Shown in pieces: positions 23,256 to 35,300 of a DNA stretch of 64,000 nt. The notes beneath the pieces were generated by a model. It did no database searches. It had not been told where the DNA came from and saw only the letters and a list, made by a program, of their open reading frames with translations. The stretch's first letter is position 1, and the number at the start of each line of letters is the position of its first letter. The DNA is taken from positions 1,355,435 through 1,419,434 of the forward strand of contig NC_020173.2 of assembly GCF_000224145.3 (NCBI RefSeq). The letters run 5' to 3'. Origin of the DNA: Ciona intestinalis (taxonomy: Eukaryota > Chordata > Ascidiacea > Phlebobranchia > Cionidae). A program made the position numbers and the translations under genes.

Positions 23256-24163
23256 ATAGAGTTTCAGAAACACGTAACAGGTGGCCATTATACACCACAC
23301 ACTTTATCATATTATCTGCCACCTTTGGAGAGACGCTCGTCAATTCCTATCATAATTATGTAGCTTAACTGAAACATATAGGTATACGGAGTCAAATTCG
23401 AGTTCGACTTAATACGCTGGCAATGACTAAAACTCTTCACTAAAATATATAGAACGATCCGACAGACGCACTCACAGTTTCATTCACAAAGTTACGATAG
23501 TTGCTGAATATGTTCTCACAGTTTTTCTCTAGAGGGCGTTTAATGGTCCCGTTTGGGGAGTGATTAGAAATCTAAGCCCAGTATCTCGTGTGGTACTGTA
23601 ACGACTAGGCGATAATACTGACTCATACAGAAGGAATTTTGTATCTCGAAACTGTGGTAAACAACACTAGACGAACGGATTTACCGACTTTTTAAATACT
23701 CCGAACCAGAGTCCGTATAAATGTTTATATACCGACTCTGCTCCAAAGGAAACTGCATTATGTACGAACTAGATAGCAGTCGCGAACAGCCTATTTTGTT
23801 TTCATTTAGAAGTAAATAAAACGGCTAAAACAATACCTTCTATATTCTTTATATTACAAAGAAATACCCATTTTCGTTAAAAAACATGGTGGCTATCACA
23901 TCTGTACAGACAGCAGAGAATCCTGAATCTTTGCATGAACCTACGTCATTGAACAAAAACTGAACAGGTGCGACATGAGAAATATAACAGCTGCATGTGA
24001 TTTTGAATTACATAAAAGCGATGGAATGTCTGTGATTCTCTATGATTTGTAATGATGATAAGTAGATTATACAATCGTCGTAGAGAATTCACAAACATAC
24101 GAACGTAGAGGCGCTATCTTACAGCACCTTACTGGAATAAACATGGCGAATATATTTGCTTAA

Positions 24164-24360
24164 TATAGTATGGTGGGAGAAGACGAGACACTTTTAGTAG
24201 ATCATATCCAACTATCATAATCGTGTTTTAAACAATTAACAACGGTCTATGGGAGTCGTGGAAATACGGTTTTATTATTCTTTGAATGTTCTTTGTTCAC
24301 TACCAAATGGGACGAGGAAATAGAATGACAAAGCGTCCCATCTCCCCCCAATAAACTATG
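24164..24360 (+). mobile_element. MITE family A upstream of Eph
   Basis: Left end tatagtatggtgggagaaga; the right end has decayed after tctcccccca. Confidence 0.8.
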
Positions 24361-24586
24361 GTACAGCTCGTTTTTATGTTTTCCAGTTTTACTTTATTCT
24401 GACTCTGTTCTTTTGTCTAAAACTTCAAACCGAGACTGTAAGGCATAATTTGTAAACGCTGTGTTTATCGCGAATATGCTCACAAATGAATGCTTATTGG
24501 CCCAAACCCTGTTTAATTTAAGCGCTACGAGCACACTCTTATTACCTAAGATCCCCTGGGAATAAATGCCGTTGCCTTAAAGAAAA

Positions 24587-24784
24587 TATAGTAGGATGGG
24601 GGAAGATGGGACACCTTTGTATTCTATTTTCTCGTACATTTTGGTAGTAAACAAAGAACATTCAAAGAATTATAAAACCTTGTCCTCACGACTTCCATAG
24701 ACCGTTGTTAGTTGTTTAAAACACGATCAGGATATTTATATAATTTGTGCTAAAGGTGTCCCATCTTCCCCCACCACACTATAC
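24587..24784 (-). mobile_element. MITE family A between Eph and the beta-mannosidase gene
   Basis: Complete copy about 225 bp from the previous one, in inverted orientation. Confidence 0.85.
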
Positions 24785-25206
24785 TACATTTTCCACGAAA
24801 AAAAGTGGCTCGCGTGCTAATTCGAATTAATGGCGAACTTGATTTTTAAAGCGTTTCGTGTTAACTAAGTCCATAATAATAATTAATAAATTCAATTTTC
24901 AAAAATAACAAGGATTGTTAACTGTCCCATCATATACCCTGTTAGCGAATCGTCAAATAACTTCTCTTCTGTTTTAACATATTTTTTTGGAATGTTGCCA
25001 ATTGATAAAGTTATGACAATATTATTACTCATAAACCGCCATATGTTTTTATTTTTAAATATTGCATGGGCTATAAAAGCTATACATCGTTTAATGTTAT
25101 AGTTTGTTATAAACCTCATGATCTTCCTATAACATGTGCTTACCTGAACACGTTCCTTTTTCTATTGTAATTTCCATTTGCTCTTTACAGCTATACTATA
25201 ATCGTA

Positions 25207-25212
25207 TTTATT
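25207..25212 (-). terminator. Candidate poly(A) signal of the beta-mannosidase gene
   Basis: AATAAA on the minus strand, about 350 bases past the stop codon. It is the first canonical hexamer I noticed downstream, so the 3' UTR would be about 370 bases. The cleavage site is not determined. Confidence 0.4.
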
Positions 25213-25559
25213 CGTATAACATACTATTCTAGGAGTTAATGGCACTTCATTAAGTTATCTAAAGTCGACACAACTGAGACAATTTATGCTTTTAAACATA
25301 ATTATTACAATCTTAATTTTAACTACACAATCAAGAGAAAATTGATTTCGAACAAAAAAATTACTAATAGAGTAACACTGTTGCTTTTCACCTGGAGTTA
25401 ATGCATAAATTGGCAATGAAGTACAAGAAATTACAAAAAAATGCAACAGTGCAGCATGACACCTTGTAAAGTGCATTCAAGTTATGACAAATGAAACTTA
25501 CTGCAAAAATCACCACATAACAGAATAGGTCAGTGAACAAAAAGGTGTTAACTAATTTG

Positions 25560-26398
25560 CTATATAACATAAAAGCGAATCTCCGTTTTCTTGGCTTGAT
25601 GACCGTACCCCCGTTTTGACTGAATAAGAAAAGCCATAGCTTCATTATCAACTTGGAGTGACTCCGACCCCGCTGACGAAAAAGAACTTGTACTTGAATT
25701 ACTGGTTTTATCAAGAGAATCTTTCTTGTTGTTGTTGTTGGTGCTTGATCGGCGCTTAATAGGCCGATGTTTATTCGGAGTGTTTAAACTGGGTATAAAA
25801 TAAACATTAGATATATTTTAGGCATTATAATATTAGCAAGCGTTTTGTTAAACTTTGTGATCTAGACATAACAAGAACATTTTACAATGGAACTGTTTTG
25901 TGGGTGCATTCTTACATCAAAGTTTAAAACATTGTTGAAATATAAAATATTTTAAAATTGAAATGTATTGTGGTGTGAACAGTCCTTATAACAGGGTTTT
26001 TTGTTTTATACACCTTGCGCCAGCTAACATGTTACCACATGCGTAACTTTGCTGATTTGTTTTCTTGACAAATTAGACAACCAAATTATTGACCACTTGA
26101 ATTGAGCATCCCCATTAATTGTTTCACTCATAGACAAATACACCCAAAACGGTGGCGGTGACAAGTCTTGAACCCATAACCTAGGAGGTGGCTAAGCCAT
26201 TGTGAAGCAGACAAGCTAACCATTGTGCGACAGTGTACGGCACTTACCGCATAACAAGACAGGTGACTTGGACAGCAGCCAGCACAATAAAGAACATGCC
26301 TATCACTCCAAATGTAAGTTTAGCAGTGTCATTATCAAGCCAAGACCATTTCTCGTACACCACCACTACTATATCTTTACTGTTTTTTTTCAGAGGAA
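25560..26398 (-). CDS. Last two exons of the beta-mannosidase gene: membrane segment and tail
   Basis: Exon 17 (26398-26248) starts after a strong acceptor (gatgtttttttaacag) in phase with exon 16. It encodes a polar linker, a hydrophobic run ([20 protein letters not shown] and three further residues) and Met-Arg. Exon 18 (25788-25560) adds 75 residues rich in Lys, Arg, Asn and Ser, including a short poly-Asn run, ending FYVI. The topology implied is a lumenal or extracellular catalytic part with a short cytoplasmic tail. No classical dileucine or YxxPhi sorting signal is obvious. If the donor at 26707 is skipped, the reading frame runs on for about 28 residues to a stop near 26619, which would leave out this segment. 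Confidence 0.75.
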
Positions 26399-29300
26399 CT
26401 GTTAAAAAAACATCATTATGCTTTTTTGAAAAACTGGTAATCTTTTAAAAGATCTTTTAAAAAATGGGTATTTTTGTGTTTATGACGGCACTAAAGTACA
26501 AAAGGCTGATCAAATGCATAAGTGAAAGAAAAATACGTATTTTTGTGTTTATTTATACGCATTTTTGTGTAAAAAATACATATTCTTGTGTTTATGAAAG
26601 CACTAAAGTACAAAAGGCTTAACAAATTCCTAAGTAAAAGAAAAACACTCTCAAAACCTTTGACAAGTTATAACCATCGCTAAATATAATTCTACTGTTC
26701 CACAAACCTTTGTCAACTTGGTGCATATCATTATATGAAGTGATGATAATTACAGACTTCAGTTTTTCTGCTGTTATTCCAGATTCCCAGGCATAAAATG
26801 TAATGTTAAAACTAGACTTGTACATTACTATAACATTTTCAGAAAAGCGTCCTGAAAAAAAAATTATTTAGAAATATAAATATAAAAAATAATATTATTA
26901 AGATCCTGTGCTGTTATGAAGGCTACTATCTTACACCCAAGCAGAAGTAATAAATTTACAAAAAAACAGTAGGTGTAAAACAAACATACATCTTTTTTAA
27001 AATATAATGGTGCCGTAGCACAGTTGGTTAGCGCGCCTGCCTGTAACCCAGAGGTAGTGGATTTAAGGCTCTTCGCTGCTACCATTGTGGGCGTATGTGT
27101 CCTTGGGCAATACAATTAACAACAACTACTCCAACCCAGTGGTTACTAATGGGTTTTCCAAATTATCAGCCACTTGTAAAAAATCCCCCCAAAATAATTA
27201 CCCACAAAGTAACATAACTCCTAGCACGAGATGTATAAACACCCGTGTTATAATGACTGTCGTTTTCTGATTTCCGGCCACGCGAGGATAAAGTTACTTT
27301 TATTCAATATAGAGTTGTAATATAATGGTACTGTCTTAATAAGCCTGTTATACCAGAAGTTACATTTCTATTTATAGAAATGGTAGAATGCAGAAGAATA
27401 CCTTTAATACCAGGTGTTTCCAACCACACAAATAGAACGGGTACATCAGATGTTAGGTTAACAGTGAAAATATCTTGTGCTGTCATTACAACAGATTGCA
27501 CCTATATTAGTATAAAAGATGGTATAAAACACCAAAGTAACACGTTTATCAAAAAATCCTAGTATATTCAAACAACTGTATCACCCAAAACAAGTGCTAG
27601 TGGACAATTATTGTACATACCCTTATTTCCTTACATTAGCATTGCAGCCATTAACATCACACTTTATCACTATTACTATTTAATGCCACGTGGTATATTG
27701 CGCAACGATGTTGCAATCACTTTCAGTACTTTACAGTTGTCTTGTAAAGTGTTTTGTATATGTTTCCTTCATCTAACATACCTTAGCAGTGACTCTAGTC
27801 ATCCCTTAGTTTAGTATAATAAATAAACTTTACACTGAACTTGAAATAAGTTTACGCTTTTTCCTCTAGACAGCAGTTCTACACATTCCAATTACCTTTA
27901 TATTTGCCTTTGATAATCCATCAATGTTCTTAAATGGGACGGGGAAAAAGTGGGTCACTGGTACTTCTGTAGAGTTCAGTAGACTCACAGAAATGTAGCA
28001 GAGTTCCTGGAAAAAAACTATTATTTATGCAGTTTTAAACTCATCACTGTCTTACATGGTATGCTTATTTTAGTATAGGGATGTTCAAAAGAATTAAAAC
28101 AGAAGAAAATATGCGTTTCAGGAAGGTGTATCAGGAGATGTTTGTTATAATCTGTAAAAATCAGAAAATTAATAAAATGCTATTTGATCAATGTAAAGAG
28201 TTTAAAACCAAAGAGATTAAAGTATGGTTTTAAATGTATTTAATTATGAAAGGTATTATAATCACATAATTTACAAGTTATCTCAAAATCCACAAACTTT
28301 GTATGGGCAGTTTCCATAGTGCAAAAGTGTTCCAACACTCTCCTGGAACAGGTTCAACGCGGTATGAGCCGGTATTGTAACTTGCTGTGAGAACGTGCCA
28401 ACAGAAGAAAAAGTTGACCAGGTTCGAATCGTGACCACTACAGTGTCAGAAATGTTATTGGAAACATCAGACATGGCGTACACCTCCATAACTGTATCAT
28501 CATCATATGCACTTAGTGCAACAGGGGCAAAAAAATCCTTTGCAAAATAATGAAGTGCTTTCCATTTGCCTCCGTATTCTGTTTGAAAGTTATTTAAAAA
28601 AAATATAAAGTCAGATACAATAGAAGTGCCTGAAAATTAAGACATGTTATAACACATGTGCTCTGTTTTATACACCAAGTACCAGCTTACGAGTTACCAC
28701 GGATATGTAACTTTGTTTGCGTTTTTTTTCTGTATGGTTGTAATTTAAACAATGCTTTAGTGACCAGTGGGTTGGAACAAGCCATTGAGTGACTTGCCCA
28801 AGGACAAATACGCCCACTATAGTAGCAGCAACGAGCCTTGAATCCATGCCTTCAGGTCAAAGGCAGGCGCGATAACCACTGCGCCATTTATAACACACTT
28901 GCCTGTTGATGACCATGTAGGTGCCTCCCAAATATCATTGAGTTGCCAGTACAATGCACCCATAGTATGCCCTGTCCCATTCACCAATTCATTTCTACTT
29001 CTTCTGTAGAATTCGGTCTGTGCCTTGTAACATAGACCTTGCATAATCTGGAAAGAAATGGGTGAATTTTATGCTGTTACGAGAAAAATATATTTTGACC
29101 ATTTTAATCTTTTTAAAAAATTAAAAAATATTTCTGTTTTTTTAAAAAAAATTTCTGAAAGATTGCCACAAATAAAATTAGTAGTCACTTAATACAAACC
29201 ATTGAAAACACTGCTTTTTAGCAAACTGGGCTTTATTTTAAGTTAGCAAACTACAGTTTATAAGTTAATGAAAGTAACAACACTTTTAAAAAAAAACATT

Positions 29301-32300
29301 TAAAATACTTAAAATGAAATAATTATTTAAAAAATAGCCATAAGCTCGGATAAAGGTGGCTGCACACAGTATCCGGCGTGCGAAGTCAAATGCAAAGCCG
29401 TGTCCAATTCAGCATGTGGCAGCGAAATCCGGACAAAACGGACAAATTCGGGATACTGTGTACAGCCACCTTTGATATAAAATTGTTGTCACTGTATTGG
29501 AAGATACCAGTAAATACAAAGAAAAATAATGAAATATCATAGTAAAATGAATTCTGAATCAAATTTCAAACCTGAGTTAAGTATATCGTGTTGATAAAAT
29601 CCAGAGTGGTATTTGCTGAGTCAGGAATCTGAAAATGCATCATAATCTGACTCAGCATTTGTTTGTTACCATCGCCATGGTGATTTCTGTGTTCTGACCA
29701 ATCAGATGTTATGGTCCAGTCATTGGGCTCAGAAACTCGTTGAACTGCCTCAAATGAAGGCCAGGACTGAAAACCATACTCAGACGCGAATCTTTTGAAA
29801 AAAAATAAGTTTGGTTAAAATTGACATTATTACAGGATTTAAATAAAAATTAAATTTTAAAAACCCTGGTCACAGTAACTTCGTAAAATTTTTATGAAAA
29901 CCTAAAAAATTGTTTTAAATAGCCTAAACTTAATAATGAAAAACTTGTTTTAAATAACCTAGAAAAGTAGTAATTAACAGAAAAACAGTTCTTTATGCAT
30001 AATACCTCAAAAATAACACTCCAAAATATGATTTTGGTATAAATTAAAAATATACGTTTCTAAAATTCAAAGCTTTAGGTTTTCAATACTGCCATAGAAT
30101 GGCCATCAAACCAAAATATATCAACCATAGTCCATACTACAAATACAATATACAGTATAGCAAACCTTACACACCTGGTTTTTGGAAACTTTGTCCAATC
30201 CAAACAATCATCATTGTAATTGTAATAATGAACATCTCCATAATGGACACTGTACGGATCCTTTGCCACATAACCTTCCTCTGTGCTTTCTTTACCATTA
30301 GTGGGACTTGAAGTTAGAAAAGGACGGGTCGGGTCCAGTTTATTCACAATGGGTTGAATAGTGTCTGTGGGGATTAAAAGCTTGTTACTCTGTATAAAAC
30401 AATGCAAGTTTGGGGTTTAATTGGTAGTTTCGAGAATCTCACCCTGATCTGATGCTCATAGAGTTGAACAGGTATTGTTAAGTGAAATACAGTAAGGATT
30501 TAGTATAGAATAAAATTCCTTTGAAAAAGATGTTTCTGTTTGAATAAGAAACTGACGATGCCATTTAGGCGAAATATATTTCGCTAATACAACTATTGGT
30601 TGGACTTGATTTTTGTTTGCTAGGTTTTCTTAGCACCTGATTTATAAGAGTTTAAAGTACTCTTTCTATATTGAGTATAGTAGGGTGAGGAAAGATGGAA
30701 CACGTTTAGCACATAATATTCAAATACCGAACCGTATTTTAAATCAATAACAACGGTCTATGGGAGTCGAGAGGATGCGGTTTTATAATTTTTGAATGTT
30801 ATTTATTTACTACCAAATGGGACGAGAAAATAGAATGAGAAGAAAGGTTATAACAAAACAAATTTTTTATTTAACTCTTTGAATATAATAGCAAAGATCA
30901 TGTTATTTAAAGACCGAAGAGAAGGGAATCAACAGCAAAACAACAATAGTTAAAACACGAGGTGGATAAAAAGCGAGAGAAGGCGTTTCAATTAAAAAGC
31001 GTGGCTGTTGCACCCAACATATGGTCAACTACAGTTGGCTGGTTTTTAGGACTTTTGAGTGTTAGAAAGTTACATGTTACTTATTTTTTCTTAGTACTGT
31101 TAAAATTTCAACCACTACATAAACAATTTAGAAATATGACTGAGTAACAGGTTCTTTTAGCCTAAATCTTTAAAAGCTTAAATATAATATATAAATCAAC
31201 TACTAAAAGACATTTGGTGGGACAAGGCACTTCAGTTAGCTTTTAGTTGCTCATAAATCAATACGATGCAATGTTAACAGATTACACTAAGTTTTTTCAT
31301 AACAAGTCCAAAATATTTTTTTTATATATATATGTAATTTTTTTTACCTGCATATAGTGCCACGTAATCCTTCTTGTACCTATCAAAGTTATCTGATGTG
31401 TTGTACCAGTTGGTTGATAATGCAGCTTCATTTTCATTGTTACCTGCCCATATAACTATGGAGGGATGGTGTTTCAACCTATTGACTTGGTTAAGAACTT
31501 CCTGAAAAAAGATAAATAAAAATAAATTAAAGTTTAGACTGAGTGACTAAAAGTGAAAAAAAAATGTTTTTCTGTTAAAAAATATTTTAATTTACATTTT
31601 TTTGTCACATTTACAAACATTAAGCAAAGAAACGTAGAAGAAAAAGTAATAGGTAGTGTGTGGGGTAGTTTGCCTTGTAGTTTAAAATAGATGTCTGCCT
31701 GCAGCGTTGTGTTTTTTGTTTGTTTGCGTAAGGTAAGTAGCAAACGTTAATTAATAGTAGAGTTTTGTTTGTGCGACTTCACTGTACAAACAGATACATA
31801 TTACGGATGAGAATTTGAACCTATAGTGCGCAAAATTTAATATGGTTCAGGTCTGGCACACACACCAAAAAACTTAAAATTAAAAAATTTAGGACACACA
31901 TTAACTGATATAGAAGCAAGTCTACTACTTAGAATTACTGAGCAAATTGTAAGAATATCGAAATGTAGGAAAAGGTATTAGTTAGAATGTTTAAACTTTA
32001 TTGTCTTTTTTATTTTACTAAAGTTTGGGACAGAAATTTTTAAATTGCTTTACAACCTATTCAAGCATGGGGTCAAGTAAGGGTCAATCATGCGCACCAC
32101 AATTACTATCAAATAATTTGTACACAACCAGTTAAATATGTAAAATATTCAAACTCAAAAACATTTCACTTATACATAAAGTAATCAAACATAAAAAAAG
32201 TAGTACGCAGAAATTAACACCAATAATGTTATAAAAACAAGTTCAAAACATTTTAGTGAAAAATTTTAGTCAAAAAATGTCTTTATATGTGTTATTGATT

Positions 32301-35300
32301 ACCTGTGTAACATTAGATAGGAATTCACGTGAAGCTGGGTACATAGCACAAGCAAACATGAAGTCCTGCCACAGCATTATTCCATATTGGTCAGCTATGT
32401 CATACAGCCTATCATCTTCATACACCCCACCACCCCACACTCTCAGCATATTCATGTGGGCATCCCGTGCGGAGCCGAGCACGTTTTCCAACCTGCATGG
32501 AAATGTGTGCTAGCATTTTACAAATAACTACGCTGTATATGCCTTATGATATGTGTTAAATAAATAGAGTTAAAATCTTAAATACAAAAATTTGACTGTT
32601 TTTTTGTTAAATTATTAGAAAAACAATCTTTTTTCTATTCAATCCTGTTAAAATAATTGTATTACGATTACTAAACATGGCAAATCAAAAATTGTTTTGC
32701 CCTTTGCAATGAGAATAAATGTGTAAAAAAGCATTTATTTTTTAAATGTTCGGTCTTCGGTGGGTTTCTACATAAAGACTAAACTAGTAGCCTATTTAGT
32801 ATTTATCATTTAAATTTACTTTTCAGTAGTTATTCTGTTTTTGAATGCATCTGCTGGAATCCAATTTGCTCCTTTTGCAAACACGGGCATATCGTTAATA
32901 CGGAAATAAAAACTTAAACCACTGTCGTTAGAAATCTTTTCTTGAACCAGTTCTACTTTTCGGAAGCCAAATCTGTAAGTGAAAAAAAATAAAAAATTAC
33001 CAGGCATTATTAGACAGGAATCAGCATGCTATTCTAATAATAAATAATAATTGTATATTTGTATCGCTTAGAATGAAAAAGAAACCATTGTGATCTGTTT
33101 ACCGGTTTATAGGGGGTTCTCTGCCGCTTCTCTGTTTGTTGCTAACATTTCCTCGTATATTTATATGATTGCCAATGAATTATTTGTTTGTTCGTCAAAG
33201 TTTTATGTCAAAATTTAGTTGTGACAGGTAGCTTGTTTTTGGTTGGTTGTCGTCTAGCATTCTATTCCAACAATAAATGACCAAAAATTGTAGTTTTGAC
33301 ATAATTACGCAAACATATTTTCCAATTTTTCACTTTTTAATATAATTATTGAATATTTTTAACAAGCATACCTGAAGTGTTTGTAAGTCATATCATGGCC
33401 AGATGAATTATGGTAAACAGAGATGTTATACAGAGTTTGCAATCCATACCCATTAGGCCACCACCTTTTGAAACCAACCTGAGATTTAACGTAATATATA
33501 CAAAGTAATTATCGAATAGCTGTATGTGTATGTAGTGGTGCAGGCAGGTCAAAAATTTTTGATAGACTTTAAAAAAATTGTAACATACATATAGCAGCTT
33601 GGGGTAAAAACAAAAAGGGACAACTTTTCATTCTGTTTTCTCATCCAATTTAGTACTAAACAAAAAACTTTCAAAAAGTTATAAAACTGTAATCTGACAA
33701 CTCCCATATACAGTTGTTTATATTTTAAACCACGATCGGGAATTATATTTGGATATTATGTGCAGAAGGTGTCCCGTCTTCCCCCACCCAACTATATTCT
33801 ATTTCATTCACTATAGTACGATATGCTGCTAAAAATAAAATACAGTTTTGTATTCTGAAGGAACATGCACACGCCACATACAGAATAATATTTGTGTCTG
33901 TTTTGTACAATTGAAAAATGCTTACAAAGCAATCAATACCAGTACTACTGTGNNNNNNNNNNNNNNNNNNNNNNNNNNNNNNNNNNNNNNNNNNNNNNNN
34001 NNCTAAAATTATTGCAAAATTATTGCAGTTGCACTACATTATATACATAGTAAAATAACATGAAACAAGACTTACATTCTTCATGTCAATTAAAATACTG
34101 ACAGTAGGTGAACTATCTTGTGCAACAGGAATTGGAAAATTTACAAAATTTTTCCAGATGTTTAACTCCTTAATCTCCACAGTAAAATTTCCAGTGAGAT
34201 TTATATTTGGTGAAACTTTTCCCGTTTGCAGTTTCAGATCAAAGAGAAGTTTACTTGTTCCTGACAATATAATATTTATATATAGTAGGGTGGGAGAAGA
34301 TGGGACATCTTTTCATTCTATTTTATTGCCTCATTTGGTAGTAATTAGTAAACAAAGAACTCAGAATGATGTTAATTGTTTAAAACACGGTCAGGATATT
34401 TAAATATTATGTGCATTAAGGTGTCCCATCTTATTCCACAGTACTATATATATATATATATATATATAGTATTAGTATATATATATACAGTGACTAAGCT
34501 AGAAAAAAATAAATAAACAAATCTGGGGTTGTGGGGATTTAATTAATTTACAAAAAAGTTTATTGCACAAAAACAGTGTTTTTTTCCCTCCCTCTGGGTG
34601 CCAATACATTTGGGAATTGTTACACAGATATGTAGTAGAATGAAATAAATGCCCCACCCCAGTCGTAAACAGCAGATGCAGCAGTCAATACTGAAGTGTT
34701 AAATGCGGAAATGTAGATTGGTTTCCATATTCCTTGAGTTGCAAACCCTGGACCCCAATCCCAGCTGAATGAACATTGCTCTTTCCTATATAACAGAATG
34801 TGGTACATTATGGGTTAATATGAATAAATTGTGGCTTAATAAGTTACAATACAACTGTGGGTTCAAGGCTCGGTACAGCTACTCTTGTGTGGATACATGT
34901 GTCTTTGGGCAAGACACTTTCCCGAATTCCTCCAGACCTGTGGTTACTACTACTAATAGGGGGTTTGTTGTATAGTAGGGTGGGGGAAGATGGAACACTT
35001 TGTCAGACGAGACGTTTTTTTAATTTTCGTTTTACGGACCCCCATTTAATGATAATCAGGAAAATAAGGTTACAGAATTATTCGACAGTATTATCACGAC
35101 TTTATAAAATGCCCGTCAAAGCTGATTACTGTTTTTAAATATTAAAAAAATGTGTAAAATAGAAACAGTATACTTTCAACAGGTAAAAAAATGCGAAATA
35201 GTAAGGTGAAAGTATTGCCTACACATTACCAAACAGCCTGTCAATTTACGAAGCTATTTGTTATGCATAACATAATACATACTTTTTTACAAGCAAGTGG

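Larger units (their letters stand above)
23254..25206. other. Gap between Eph and the beta-mannosidase gene
   Basis: Holds the Eph promoter side (no TATA or other element could be assigned) and two family A MITEs in opposite orientation. No coding region was seen. Confidence 0.5.

Noticed and set aside
27007..27075. tRNA gene with clear box A
   Set aside because: The same tRNA-like head recurs with the same body elsewhere in the window; box B is degenerate; it is a SINE.
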